Source of the DNA: an uncultured Erysipelotrichaceae bacterium
GTDB lineage: Bacteria > Bacillota_I > Bacilli_A > RF39 > UBA660
Length of the DNA: 15,463 nucleotides
Direction of reading: 5' to 3'
Assembly: GCA_902795725.1 (NCBI GenBank)
Contig: CADBLY010000020.1
Location: forward strand, 1-15,463
The translations under genes were made by a program, and so were the position numbers. A model generated the notes under the pieces. It saw only the letters and a list, made by a program, of their open reading frames with translations. It was not told where the DNA came from and did no database searches. Below are positions 1 to 7,359 of this stretch, one piece after another; within the stretch, counting starts at the first letter, position 1, and every line of letters begins with the position of its first letter.

Positions 1-120
1 GTTGTAGCTGTCTATTGCGTAAGCAATAGGTAGCAGTAATAGGGCCGCGAAGTCGGACCGTTAAAGGAAAGCGAGAGCTTTCCTTTTGTGTGAGTCTGCC
101 CGTAAGGGCAGGCGAGTCAT
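1..120 (+). ncRNA. 3' part of an unidentified structured RNA, cut by the window edge
   Basis: About 61 of 120 bases are G or C, far above the surrounding AT-rich DNA, as is typical of structured RNAs in low-GC genomes. Four hairpins follow in a row. The first is a 12-bp stem, 7-18 with 23-34, and a GTAA loop. The second is an interrupted stem, 42-47 with 54-59. The third is a 10-bp stem, 63-72 with 77-86, and a GAGA loop. The fourth is 96-101 with 106-111 and a GTAA loop, extended by a T-G wobble and G-C pair (94-95 with 112-113) and a TGA/TCA closing stem (91-93 with 117-119). Three of the four loops are GNRA tetraloops, which favours a folded RNA over chance. It does not resemble the ends of tmRNA, type B RNase P RNA, SRP RNA or a tRNA. 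I could not assign a class. It could be the 3' end of a free ncRNA or of a cis-regulatory leader. The strand is inferred from the GNRA loops. Confidence 0.6.
63..90 (+). terminator. hairpin followed by short T run, possible terminator
   Basis: A 10-bp perfect stem (63-72 with 77-86) with a GAGA loop ends in TTTT and GTGTG. It could terminate transcription from upstream, but the T run is mostly inside the stem, and structured, GC-rich sequence continues after it. It may equally be one helix of the RNA listed at 1-120. Confidence 0.3.
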
Positions 121-129
121 CGAAAAACT

Positions 130-158
130 TTGACTTGGTTTAAATAAACTGTTATAAT
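130..158 (+). promoter_or_regulatory. sigma-A-type promoter of the parE operon
   Basis: TTGACT (130-135) and a perfect TATAAT (153-158) are separated by the ideal 17 bp. This is the only promoter in the window with both elements close to consensus. Transcription would begin near 165. That gives a leader of about 9 nt, little more than the ribosome-binding site GGTGG (165-169), before the ATG at 174. Confidence 0.85.
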
Positions 159-173
159 GAATATGGTGGTTTT

Positions 174-2081
174 ATGGTAAAATATGATGAAAGTTCAATT
201 AAGATACTGGAAGGATTAGAAGCAGTTCGTAAAAGACCTGGTATGTATATTGGGTCTACTGATAAGCGTGGTCTTCATCATTTAGTATGGGAAATTGTTG
301 ATAATGGTATAGATGAAGTTATTAATGGTTTTGGTAAACGTATTAGAATTACGATTAATGAAGATAAGAGTATTACGGTTGAGGATGAAGGACGTGGGGT
401 TCCGGTTGGGAAACATTCTAGTGGGATGAGTACGCCTGAGGTTATTTATACGGTTTTACATGCTGGTGGTAAATTTGAGAATAGTGGTTATACGGTATCA
501 GGTGGTTTACACGGCGTTGGTGCATCTGTAGTTAATGCTTTATCTAAATGGATGAAAGTTACTATTAAAAGGGATGGATATGAGTATTTTATTTCTTTTA
601 AGGATGGTGGAAAACTCGATCAAAAGTTAACTCGTGGTGCGAAAACTTCTAAGACGGGTACTAAGGTTACTTTTATGCCGGATGATACTATTTTTTCAAC
701 AACTAATTTTTCTTATACGACGATTGTTGAAAGAATGCAAGAAAGTGCATTTTTGTTAGAGGGTTTAACTATTGAGATTAATGATTGTATTGGAGATCGT
801 CATGAGACTTTTTATTATGAAGATGGTTTAAAGAGTTTTGTTGAATATATGAATGATGATAAGAAGGAACTTCATAAGGTTGTTGTATTTGATGGGGCTA
901 AAGATAAGATTGATGTTAGATTAGCTTTTCAATATACGGATAGTTATTCTGAGAATATTATTTCATTTGTTAATAATGTTAAGACGGGTGATGGTGGAAC
1001 GCATGAAGTTGGACTTAAAACAGCTATTACAAAAGTTTTTAATGACTATGCTCGTAGCAATGGATATTTAAAGGCAAAGGATAAGAATCTAGAAGGACCT
1101 GATACTCGTGAAGGTTTAACGGCTGTTTTAAGTTTAAAAATACCAGAAGCTTTATTACAGTTTGAAGGGCAGACTAAATCGAAGTTAGGTACTCCACAAG
1201 CTCGTAATGTGGTTGAGAGTGTGGTTAGTGAAAAGCTTCAATTCTTTTTGGAAGAGAATAAAGAGATTGCTACAAAGATTGTTGAAAAAATGGTTAAGAG
1301 TAAGATGGTTCGTGAAGCTGCTAGAAAGGCTCGTGATGCTGCTCGTAATGGTAAAAGTAGTAGCAAGAAAGAAAATGCTTTATCTGGTAAATTAACTCCT
1401 GCTCAAACTAAGAACCCAAAGAAGAATGAATTATTCTTAGTGGAAGGTGATTCAGCTGGTGGTTCAGCTAAACAAGGAAGAGATAGGAAGTTTCAAGCAA
1501 TACTTCCTTTACGTGGTAAGGTTTTAAATTGTGAACGTACAAAGTTAGAAGAAATATTCAAAAATGAAGAAATTAATACTATTATTCATACGGTAGGTGC
1601 GGGTGTAGGTAGTGATTTTACGGTTGAAGATTCTAATTATGATAAAGTAATTATCATGACTGATGCAGATGATGATGGTGCGCATATTCAGATTCTTTTG
1701 ATTACTTTCTTTTATCGTTATATGAAGCCATTAATTGAAGCTGGTAAGTTATATATAGCTATGCCGCCTTTATATAAATTGTTTAATAAGAATACTACTG
1801 TTTATGCTTGGACTGATGAAGAACGTAATGAGATACTTAAGAGTAGTAAAGTAAAGTTAGAAACACAAAGATATAAAGGTTTAGGAGAAATGAATGCTGA
1901 TCAGTTATGGGAAACAACTATGGATCCTGATAAACGTAGTTTAGTTAAGGTTAATATTAATGATGTTGCTTTAGCGGAAAAAAGAGTTAGTATTTTAATG
2001 GGTGATAAAGTAGAGCCACGTAAAGAGTGGATTGAAGAAAATGTTGAGTTCTCTCTAGAAGATGATTATGTTATAGGCTAA
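174..2081 (+). CDS. parE: DNA topoisomerase IV subunit B (ParE)
   Basis: ATPase subunit of topoisomerase IV, which with ParC separates linked daughter chromosomes and relaxes supercoils in the cytoplasm. The 635 residues are the usual ParE length. The N-terminal GHKL ATPase domain shows EIVDNGIDE (E40 the likely catalytic base, N44 for Mg-ATP), DEGRGVP (71-77) and GGLHGVGASVVNALS (110-124). The transducer region carries QTKSKLG, including the lysine that contacts ATP. The TOPRIM domain has EGDSAGG from E424 and DADDDGAHIQ from D497, whose acidic residues bind metal. QRYKGLGEMN lies near the C terminus. DADDDGAHIQ is the ParE form rather than the DADVDGSHIR form of GyrB, and parC lies downstream. 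The start is fixed by GGTGG at 165-169. It is the first gene of its operon, and the next gene starts 2 nt after its stop. Confidence 0.96.
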   Translation: MVKYDESSIKILEGLEAVRKRPGMYIGSTDKRGLHHLVWEIVDNGIDEVINGFGKRIRITINEDKSITVEDEGRGVPVGKHSSGMSTPEVIYTVLHAGGKFENSGYTVSGGLHGVGASVVNALSKWMKVTIKRDGYEYFISFKDGGKLDQKLTRGAKTSKTGTKVTFMPDDTIFSTTNFSYTTIVERMQESAFLLEGLTIEINDCIGDRHETFYYEDGLKSFVEYMNDDKKELHKVVVFDGAKDKIDVRLAFQYTDSYSENIISFVNNVKTGDGGTHEVGLKTAITKVFNDYARSNGYLKAKDKNLEGPDTREGLTAVLSLKIPEALLQFEGQTKSKLGTPQARNVVESVVSEKLQFFLEENKEIATKIVEKMVKSKMVREAARKARDAARNGKSSSKKENALSGKLTPAQTKNPKKNELFLVEGDSAGGSAKQGRDRKFQAILPLRGKVLNCERTKLEEIFKNEEINTIIHTVGAGVGSDFTVEDSNYDKVIIMTDADDDGAHIQILLITFFYRYMKPLIEAGKLYIAMPPLYKLFNKNTTVYAWTDEERNEILKSSKVKLETQRYKGLGEMNADQLWETTMDPDKRSLVKVNINDVALAEKRVSILMGDKVEPRKEWIEENVEFSLEDDYVIG

Positions 2082-2083
2082 TT

Positions 2084-2755
2084 ATGAAAAGAGTAGGAAT
2101 TGTAGCTAGAACTTTTAAAATATGGGATAGATCAGCTATTTATATGTTTGATAACATCCGTCGTATTTGTTTTATGAATAATTGTATACCTATTATGATT
2201 ATTCCCCCACAAATAGTTGATTACTATGAGTATAGTGGTAGTGAGATAGGGTTACTTACTGAAACAGAAATTAAGTATTTAGAAAGTATAATTGATGAAT
2301 GTGATGGTATTATTATTCCTGGTGGGGATAGGTGGTATAAGTATGATGAAGTAATTTATAATTATGCTTTAGAAAAAGATATGCCACTCCTTGCTATATG
2401 TATGGGTATGCAGTTAATGGTTACTATGGATAGTGGATGTAGACCAATAAAGATTAATGATGATAGTCATTATAAAAAAAATACAGATTATGTTCATAGT
2501 GTATCTATTGATAAGAATAGTAAATTATATGGTATTATTGGTAAAGATAGTTTAAGAGTTAATAGTTATCATAATTTTTATGTTGATAAAGTGAGTAAAT
2601 TAAAAGTAATTGCGAGAAGCAATGAAGGATATATTGAAGGTGTAGAAATGCCTAATAAAAAGTTTGTAGTAGGATTACAGTGGCATCCTGAAATAATGTA
2701 TGATTATGATTTAGATAATCAAAAAATAATGAATGAGTTTTTTAAAAACTTGTAA
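2084..2755 (+). CDS. class I glutamine amidotransferase-like (peptidase C26) hydrolase
   Basis: Resembles the gamma-glutamyl-gamma-aminobutyrate hydrolase (PuuD-like) branch of the C26 family, cytosolic enzymes that cleave gamma-glutamyl amide bonds with a Cys-His-Glu triad. At 223 residues it is a single domain. IIIPGGDRW (77-84) forms the oxyanion-side turn. The nucleophile elbow is AICMGMQLM with C106, VNSYHNFYVD follows at 159-168, and LQWHPEIM supplies H201 and E203. The usual arginine after the nucleophile (C-R-G) is methionine here, so the substrate cannot be read from the motif. The gene starts 2 nt after parE with only a weak AGG upstream, which points to translational coupling. No polyamine or GABA genes are nearby, so a role in putrescine breakdown is not supported by context. 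Family is secure, substrate unknown. Confidence 0.8.
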   Translation: MKRVGIVARTFKIWDRSAIYMFDNIRRICFMNNCIPIMIIPPQIVDYYEYSGSEIGLLTETEIKYLESIIDECDGIIIPGGDRWYKYDEVIYNYALEKDMPLLAICMGMQLMVTMDSGCRPIKINDDSHYKKNTDYVHSVSIDKNSKLYGIIGKDSLRVNSYHNFYVDKVSKLKVIARSNEGYIEGVEMPNKKFVVGLQWHPEIMYDYDLDNQKIMNEFFKNL

Positions 2756-2811
2756 TGAATAATGTTTATAAGTTTGTATGTGAGAAAACAGTTTAAAAAT
2801 ATATGTAAAAC

Positions 2812-2842
2812 AAGGGTGGTTATATGCAAAATGTAATAAAAA
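2812..2842 (+). repeat. 31-bp direct repeat, left copy (at the RhuM gene start)
   Basis: Matches 3836-3866 at 30 of 31 positions, at an offset of exactly 1,024 bp. The only difference is A2830 versus G3854. The copy contains the ribosome-binding site AAGGGTGG, the start codon at 2824 and the first codons of the RhuM-family gene, giving MQNVIK against MQDVIK in parC. The left and right neighbours of the two copies do not align without gaps. Confidence 0.95.
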
Positions 2843-3837
2843 CGGATAGAGATTTTTTGAAAAACAACAATTTTTTGATTTATGAAAAAGATAATACTAT
2901 TAAAGTTGAAGTTATGTTACATGATGAAAATATATGGTTAAATCAGGAACAAATAAGTAAATTGTTTAATAAAGCAAGATCAACAATTAATGAACATATA
3001 AAAAATATTTATTCTGAAAAAGAATTGTCAGAGACAAATACAATGAGAAAATTCGGAAATTCCGAATTTTCTATGAAACCTACAAATTATTATAATCTTG
3101 ATATGATAATTGCCATTGGTTATCGAGTTAAATCTAATCGTGGTACACAATTTAGAATATGGGCAAATAAAATTTTAAAAGATTATTTAGTTAAAGGTTA
3201 TAATTTGAATGTAGAACGATTTAAAAACAATGGCGATAATCCATATTTTGAAGAACTGTTAGAAAAAATTAGAGATATAAGATCGAGTGAAAAAGTTTTT
3301 TGGAGAAAAATACTTGATATTTATTCAACTAGTATTGATTATAATCCAAAAGAAAAAATTACAATTGATTTTTTTAAAACTGTGCAGAATAAAATGCACT
3401 ATGCAATTTCAAAAAATACTGCTGCTGAAATTGTATGGAATAGGGTTGATTCAAACAAAGAAAATATTGGTTTAACTAATTTTAAAGGAGATATACCTAC
3501 AAAATCAGAAATAGAAATTGCTAAAAATTATTTGTCTTTGGAAGAATTAGAAATATTAAATAGGTTAGTCTCAGCGTATTTAGATGTTGCTGAAATTAAT
3601 GCATTAAGAAGAAAAGCTATGACAATGGAAGATTGGGTGAGAGAGTTAGATAGTTTTCTAACTATGACTCATAATGATGTTTTAAATTCTAAAGGGACTA
3701 TATCACATAAACAAGCATTAAAAAAAGCTCACGCAGAATATGATAAATATATGCGAAGCCATTTGACAAAAGCTGAAAAAGATTATCTAGAAATTATGAA
3801 TATTGAAGTCAGAGAATTAGATAAATCAAATGTATAA
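2824..3837 (+). CDS. RhuM-family protein inserted between copies of the parC start
   Basis: Belongs to the RhuM family, named after a Salmonella pathogenicity-island protein and scattered through bacterial accessory DNA. Its molecular function is not established. Of 337 residues, the conserved N-terminal part runs from FLIYEKDNTIKVEVMLHDENIWLNQ (about 17-41), through STINEHIKNIY and TNYYNLDMIIAIGYRVKS (87-104), to RGTQFRIWANKILKDYL. This region resembles the putative DNA-binding modules of phage-type regulators. The C-terminal half is helical and charged and ends in KAHAEYDKYMRSHLTKAEKDYLEIM. The first six residues, MQNVIK, are encoded by a copy of the parC start (2812-2842), and its TAA stop lies partly in the second copy. 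TTG at 2857 (residue 12) may have been the original start. Most arginine codons are AGA or CGA/AGG, whereas parE and parC use many CGT, in line with later acquisition. Full length, no frameshift. Function not assigned. Confidence 0.85.
   Translation: MQNVIKTDRDFLKNNNFLIYEKDNTIKVEVMLHDENIWLNQEQISKLFNKARSTINEHIKNIYSEKELSETNTMRKFGNSEFSMKPTNYYNLDMIIAIGYRVKSNRGTQFRIWANKILKDYLVKGYNLNVERFKNNGDNPYFEELLEKIRDIRSSEKVFWRKILDIYSTSIDYNPKEKITIDFFKTVQNKMHYAISKNTAAEIVWNRVDSNKENIGLTNFKGDIPTKSEIEIAKNYLSLEELEILNRLVSAYLDVAEINALRRKAMTMEDWVRELDSFLTMTHNDVLNSKGTISHKQALKKAHAEYDKYMRSHLTKAEKDYLEIMNIEVRELDKSNV
3046..3072 (+). repeat. perfect 13-bp inverted repeat inside the RhuM gene
   Basis: Arms 3046-3058 and 3060-3072 are perfect complements around a single central A (3059). 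The arm begins AGAAAATTC. It encodes the stretch around RKFGNSEFS (residues 75-83). With a 1-nt centre it is better suited to a protein-binding DNA site than to an RNA hairpin, though an RNA stem with a few bases opened is possible. There is no T run after it, so it is not an ordinary terminator. Confidence 0.75.
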
Positions 3838-3866
3838 GGGTGGTTATATGCAAGATGTAATAAAAA
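3836..3866 (+). repeat. 31-bp direct repeat, right copy (the native parC start)
   Basis: Second copy of 2812-2842. It holds the AAGGGTGG ribosome-binding site, the parC ATG at 3848 and the first parC codons, and its first two bases are the end of the RhuM TAA stop. Removing one repeat plus the 993 bp between the copies would put an intact parC start directly behind the hydrolase gene. Confidence 0.95.
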
Positions 3867-6355
3867 GAATATATGATTATTCGTTAGAAGAAATAATGGG
3901 AGAGAGATTTGGTAGATATGCTAAAACGATTATACAAGATCGTGCTTTGCCAGATGTTAGAGATGGTTTAAAACCGGTTCAAAGACGTATTTTATATGCA
4001 ATGTATAGAGATAGAAATACATTTGATAAGCCATATAAAAAGTCAGCTAAAACAGTAGGTAATGTTATGGGGCAATACCATCCACATGGAGATTCTTCTA
4101 TTTATGAAGCTATGGTTAGAATGAGTCAGTGGTGGAAACAAAATGCTACTTACATTGATATGCATGGTAATAATGGATCTATGGATGGTGATAGTCCAGC
4201 TGCTATGCGTTATACAGAAGCAAGGTTAGCTAAAATTAGTAATGAGATGCTTAAAGATATCGATAAAGATACTATTAAATGGGCACCTACTTATGATGAT
4301 ACAGCATTGGAACCAACCGTATTACCAGCTAAGTTTCCTAATTTACTTGTTAATGGATCAACGGGAATAAGTGCGGGATATGCAACAAATATTCCACCAC
4401 ATAATTTAGGTGAAGTAATTGATGCAACTATTAAACGTATTGATAGTCCTAATTGTCGTTTAGATACGATTCTAGATATTATTAAGGGCCCTGATTTTCC
4501 AACAGGAGCGATTGCTTGTGGGAAAAAAGGTATTGTTGATGCTTTTACTACTGGTCGTGGGAAAGTTGTTATTAAATCAAAATATGATGTTGTTAAAAAT
4601 AAGAATAAAGAACAGATTATAGTTGAAGAGATACCTTTTGAAGTTAATAAAGCTTTACTTGTTCGTAAAATTGATGAAATAAGAATTGATAAAAAAATCG
4701 AAGGTATAGCTGAAGTTAGAGATGAATCGGATAGAGAAGATCCATGCCGTATTGTTATCGATTTAAAAGCTGGTGCGAATAGTGAATTAGTAATTAATTA
4801 TTTACTTAAGAACACTGATTTACAAATATCTTATAGCTATAATATGGTGGCTATTGTAAATCAACGTCCAATGACACTTGGTATTATTCCGATCCTTGAT
4901 GCTTATATTGCTCATCAAAAAGAAGTAATTACTGCTCGTACTAATTTTGATTTAGCACATGCTAAAGCTAGGATGCATATTGTAGAAGGTTTAATTAAAG
5001 CTATTAGTATTTTAGATGAAGTAATAAGAGTAATTAGAGCATCTAAAAATAAGGCTGATGCTATTAAAAATTTACAAACTGAATTTGAGTTTACAGAAAA
5101 ACAGGCTGATGCAATTGTAACTTTACAATTATATCGTCTAACAAATACGGATATTGTTGAATTAGAAACCGAAAAAGCTAATTTAGAAAAAATAATTAGA
5201 GGTTTAGAAGCTATTTTAGCTAGTGAAGAAAAACTTAAATTAGTTATGAAAGAAGAATTAAGGTTAATTAAGAAAAATTATGCTACAACTCGTAAAACGG
5301 TAATTCAAGATGAAATAGAAGAGATTAAAATTGATACAACAGCTATGATACCAAAAGAAGAGTGTGTGGTTATGGTTACTAAGGATGGATATGTTAAAAG
5401 AACATCTTTAAGAAGTTATAAGGCAACTGATCAATCACTAGTATTAAAAGATGGAGATTATCCTATTGGTATTTATAATATGAATACTATGGATACCTTA
5501 TTAATTTTTACTAATAAAGGTAATTATCTATATGTTCCTGTATATGAGCTTCCTGATTTAAAATGGAAAGATTTAGGTAAACATATTAGTAATATTATTA
5601 AAGTAAGTTCGGAAGATAATTGCTTATCTTGTATTCCGGTAACTAACTTTGATAAGGATATCTATATCACTATCTTTAGTCGTGATGGTATGGTTAAAAG
5701 AACTAAGTTGATTGATTTTAAGGTTACTCGATATAATAAACCAGTAAATTGTATGAAATTAAAGGGTAATGATGAGATTGTATCTGTTACTTCTAAAGTA
5801 GGTAGTGAAGTCTTTATAACAACACATTTAGGTTATGGTTTACGTTATAATTTAGATGAAATACCAGTTATTGGTTTAAAAGGTAGTGGGGTTAAATCAA
5901 TTAAATTAGTAAATGATAGTGTGGTTAGTGGTAATATTATTAATGGCGAAGATTATTTATCATTAATTACAAGTAAAGGAACAGGTAAAAGAGTTAAACT
6001 TACAGAATTTGAAAAAACTTCGCGTGCGAGAAAAGGTGTCTTAGTTATTCGCGATGTTAAAACTAATCCATATTATATTATTAATAGTTTTATTGTTTCA
6101 ACTAAACATAATATTGGTTTAAAAAGCAAGGAGAAAATCGAATATATTAAAGTTACTGATTTACCTATTGTTGATAGGTATTCAACTGGCTCAAGTATAA
6201 CCAAACAAAATATTTTAGATACATTTATTGAAACGGAATTAACAGATTTTAAAGTTGAAGAACAAGTTGTTGTAAAAAAAGAAGAAGTTAATCTAGATAG
6301 TGTGGATGAACGTATCATGACTATAGATGACTTTTTAGATAATCTAGAGAAGTAG
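3848..6355 (+). CDS. parC: DNA topoisomerase IV subunit A (ParC)
   Basis: DNA-cutting subunit of topoisomerase IV, partner of ParE. It has 835 residues from the ATG at 3848. The winged-helix and breakage domain shows RALPDVRDGLKPVQRRILYAM, QYHPHGDSSIYEAMVRM and AAMRYTEARL, with the DNA-linking tyrosine at Y122. The quinolone-determining positions are S83 and E87, the residues usual in drug-susceptible enzymes. The tower and coiled-coil region spans roughly 350-480. The C-terminal part has repeated blades of the beta-pinwheel type (for example VVMVTKDGYVKRTSL, YLYVPVYELP, SLITSKGTGKRVKL). An in-frame ATG at 3830 would add MYKGGY, but it lies within the RhuM coding end and would translate the AAGGGTGG ribosome-binding site at 3836-3843, so 3848 is preferred. 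Last gene of the operon, directly followed by a terminator. Confidence 0.95.
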   Translation: MQDVIKRIYDYSLEEIMGERFGRYAKTIIQDRALPDVRDGLKPVQRRILYAMYRDRNTFDKPYKKSAKTVGNVMGQYHPHGDSSIYEAMVRMSQWWKQNATYIDMHGNNGSMDGDSPAAMRYTEARLAKISNEMLKDIDKDTIKWAPTYDDTALEPTVLPAKFPNLLVNGSTGISAGYATNIPPHNLGEVIDATIKRIDSPNCRLDTILDIIKGPDFPTGAIACGKKGIVDAFTTGRGKVVIKSKYDVVKNKNKEQIIVEEIPFEVNKALLVRKIDEIRIDKKIEGIAEVRDESDREDPCRIVIDLKAGANSELVINYLLKNTDLQISYSYNMVAIVNQRPMTLGIIPILDAYIAHQKEVITARTNFDLAHAKARMHIVEGLIKAISILDEVIRVIRASKNKADAIKNLQTEFEFTEKQADAIVTLQLYRLTNTDIVELETEKANLEKIIRGLEAILASEEKLKLVMKEELRLIKKNYATTRKTVIQDEIEEIKIDTTAMIPKEECVVMVTKDGYVKRTSLRSYKATDQSLVLKDGDYPIGIYNMNTMDTLLIFTNKGNYLYVPVYELPDLKWKDLGKHISNIIKVSSEDNCLSCIPVTNFDKDIYITIFSRDGMVKRTKLIDFKVTRYNKPVNCMKLKGNDEIVSVTSKVGSEVFITTHLGYGLRYNLDEIPVIGLKGSGVKSIKLVNDSVVSGNIINGEDYLSLITSKGTGKRVKLTEFEKTSRARKGVLVIRDVKTNPYYIINSFIVSTKHNIGLKSKEKIEYIKVTDLPIVDRYSTGSSITKQNILDTFIETELTDFKVEEQVVVKKEEVNLDSVDERIMTIDDFLDNLEK

Positions 6356-6383
6356 GGGGCTACTTCTTTATTTTTTTCTTTAA
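6348..6383 (+). terminator. intrinsic terminator of the parE-parC operon
   Basis: Stem 6349-6355 with 6360-6366 (GAAGTAG/CTACTTC), loop GGGG, extended by one A-T pair, then a T-rich tail from 6367. The parC stop TAG (6353-6355) is inside the ascending arm, so the terminator partly overlaps the coding region. Confidence 0.85.
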
Positions 6384-6409
6384 GGGTGTTTATTTTAATG
6401 AAAATATAG

Positions 6410-6415
6410 TATAAT
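6410..6415 (+). promoter_or_regulatory. -10 box upstream of the lipid kinase gene
   Basis: A perfect TATAAT lies 24 nt before the GTG start, just past the preceding terminator. No good -35 box is found 16-18 bp upstream. Transcription would start near 6422. Confidence 0.6.
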
Positions 6416-6438
6416 AAACTAAGAAATGAGATGATTAC

Positions 6439-7356
6439 GTGAAACAGGCTGTTGTAATTCATAATCCTAATAGTGGTAAAAGAAAAAATGTTATTGAAAT
6501 ACTTAAAAAAAGTAAAGAAATATTTTTAAAGTATGGTTATGATTGTCAAATAGTAAATACAAAATATAAAGGTCATGCTGAAGAGATATTAAGTAATATT
6601 AAATCAGTTGATTTAATTATATCTGTTGGTGGCGATGGTACTTTTAATGAAATAGTAACTGGTAATTTGCACCGTTCTAATCGGATACCAATATCACATA
6701 TTCCGGTAGGTACTGCTAATGATTTGAGAGATTTATTTGGGTTAGGTAGTGATATTTTAAAAAATATTGAACTTATTTTAAGTGGTGAGAATAAAGAGAT
6801 TGATTTATGTTTGATAAATAATCAACCATTTGTTTATGTTGCTGGATTTGGTAAATTTATGAACATATCTTATGATACACCAAGAAAACAAAAATCGAAG
6901 TTTGGTTATTTAGCTTATTTAGGAGCTGGGTTTATTGATTTTTTTAGACCAATAGAAAGATATGATATTGATTATGAGATTGATGGTAAAGTATATAATG
7001 GTAAATATACTTTAGGTATTATATCTAATGCTAATAGGATAGCAGGTGTTAAAAACTTTTATAAAGACGTTAAATTAGACGATGATTATTTTGAGGTATT
7101 ACTTTGTAAAACTCATAAAAAGGATAAGTTTTTAAAAAGTTTAGTGGATATTGGATTAAATGATGTTACTAAAGCTAAAGGTTTTGATTTTTTTAGAACT
7201 AATAATATCAAAATACATTTTAATAATAAATTAAAAAATCCATGGACGATTGATGGAGAGAAATTTTCCAATAACTGTGATTATTATGAAGTTAAAATTA
7301 AAAAAATGCAGTTTCGATTATCAAGTGATGCGGTAAAGAAAAATTGTATGAGGTGA
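6439..7356 (+). CDS. diacylglycerol/lipid kinase, YegS/BmrU/DgkB family
   Basis: Cytosolic, membrane-associated kinase family that phosphorylates diacylglycerol or related lipids with ATP. The family role is to return diacylglycerol to phospholipid synthesis. Of 305 residues, the N-terminal nucleotide-binding domain shows NPNSGKRKN (9-17), the signature GGDGTFNEIVTGN (64-76) and PVGTANDLRDLF (89-100). The C-terminal beta-sandwich has IDLCLINNQPFVYVAGFGKF (121-140) and WTIDGEKF near the end. The GTG start at 6439 is required because the two upstream ATGs (6426 and 6431) meet TGA stops within two or three codons. The gene ends in TGA, showing that UGA is a stop codon here. galE follows after 3 nt, with its ribosome-binding site inside the end of this gene, so the two are probably translationally coupled. 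The exact lipid substrate cannot be read from the sequence. Confidence 0.88.
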   Translation: MKQAVVIHNPNSGKRKNVIEILKKSKEIFLKYGYDCQIVNTKYKGHAEEILSNIKSVDLIISVGGDGTFNEIVTGNLHRSNRIPISHIPVGTANDLRDLFGLGSDILKNIELILSGENKEIDLCLINNQPFVYVAGFGKFMNISYDTPRKQKSKFGYLAYLGAGFIDFFRPIERYDIDYEIDGKVYNGKYTLGIISNANRIAGVKNFYKDVKLDDDYFEVLLCKTHKKDKFLKSLVDIGLNDVTKAKGFDFFRTNNIKIHFNNKLKNPWTIDGEKFSNNCDYYEVKIKKMQFRLSSDAVKKNCMR

Positions 7357-7359
7357 TTC

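Noticed and set aside
1207..1395. Second-frame reading frame inside parE
   Set aside because: Overlaps conserved ParE sequence entirely and has no ribosome-binding site or recognisable composition.
2746..2775. Hairpin over the stop of the hydrolase gene as a terminator
   Set aside because: The 10-bp stem is all weak pairs but one and is followed by GTATGTGAG, not a T run; transcription must also reach parC.
3830..3847. parC start at the upstream ATG (MYKGGY extension)
   Set aside because: It would translate the parC ribosome-binding site and lies inside the RhuM coding end; the ATG at 3848 begins the normal ParC sequence.
2812..3866. RhuM region as a classical insertion sequence
   Set aside because: No transposase and no terminal inverted repeats, and the direct repeats are far longer than usual target duplications.
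6073..6462. Minus-strand reading frame over the parC end
   Set aside because: It is antisense to parC and crosses its terminator and the next promoter; the sequence is low-complexity with no family resemblance.
7354..7356. Mollicute code with UGA as tryptophan
   Set aside because: The lipid kinase ends at TGA in the expected place right before galE, and tryptophans are encoded by TGG.
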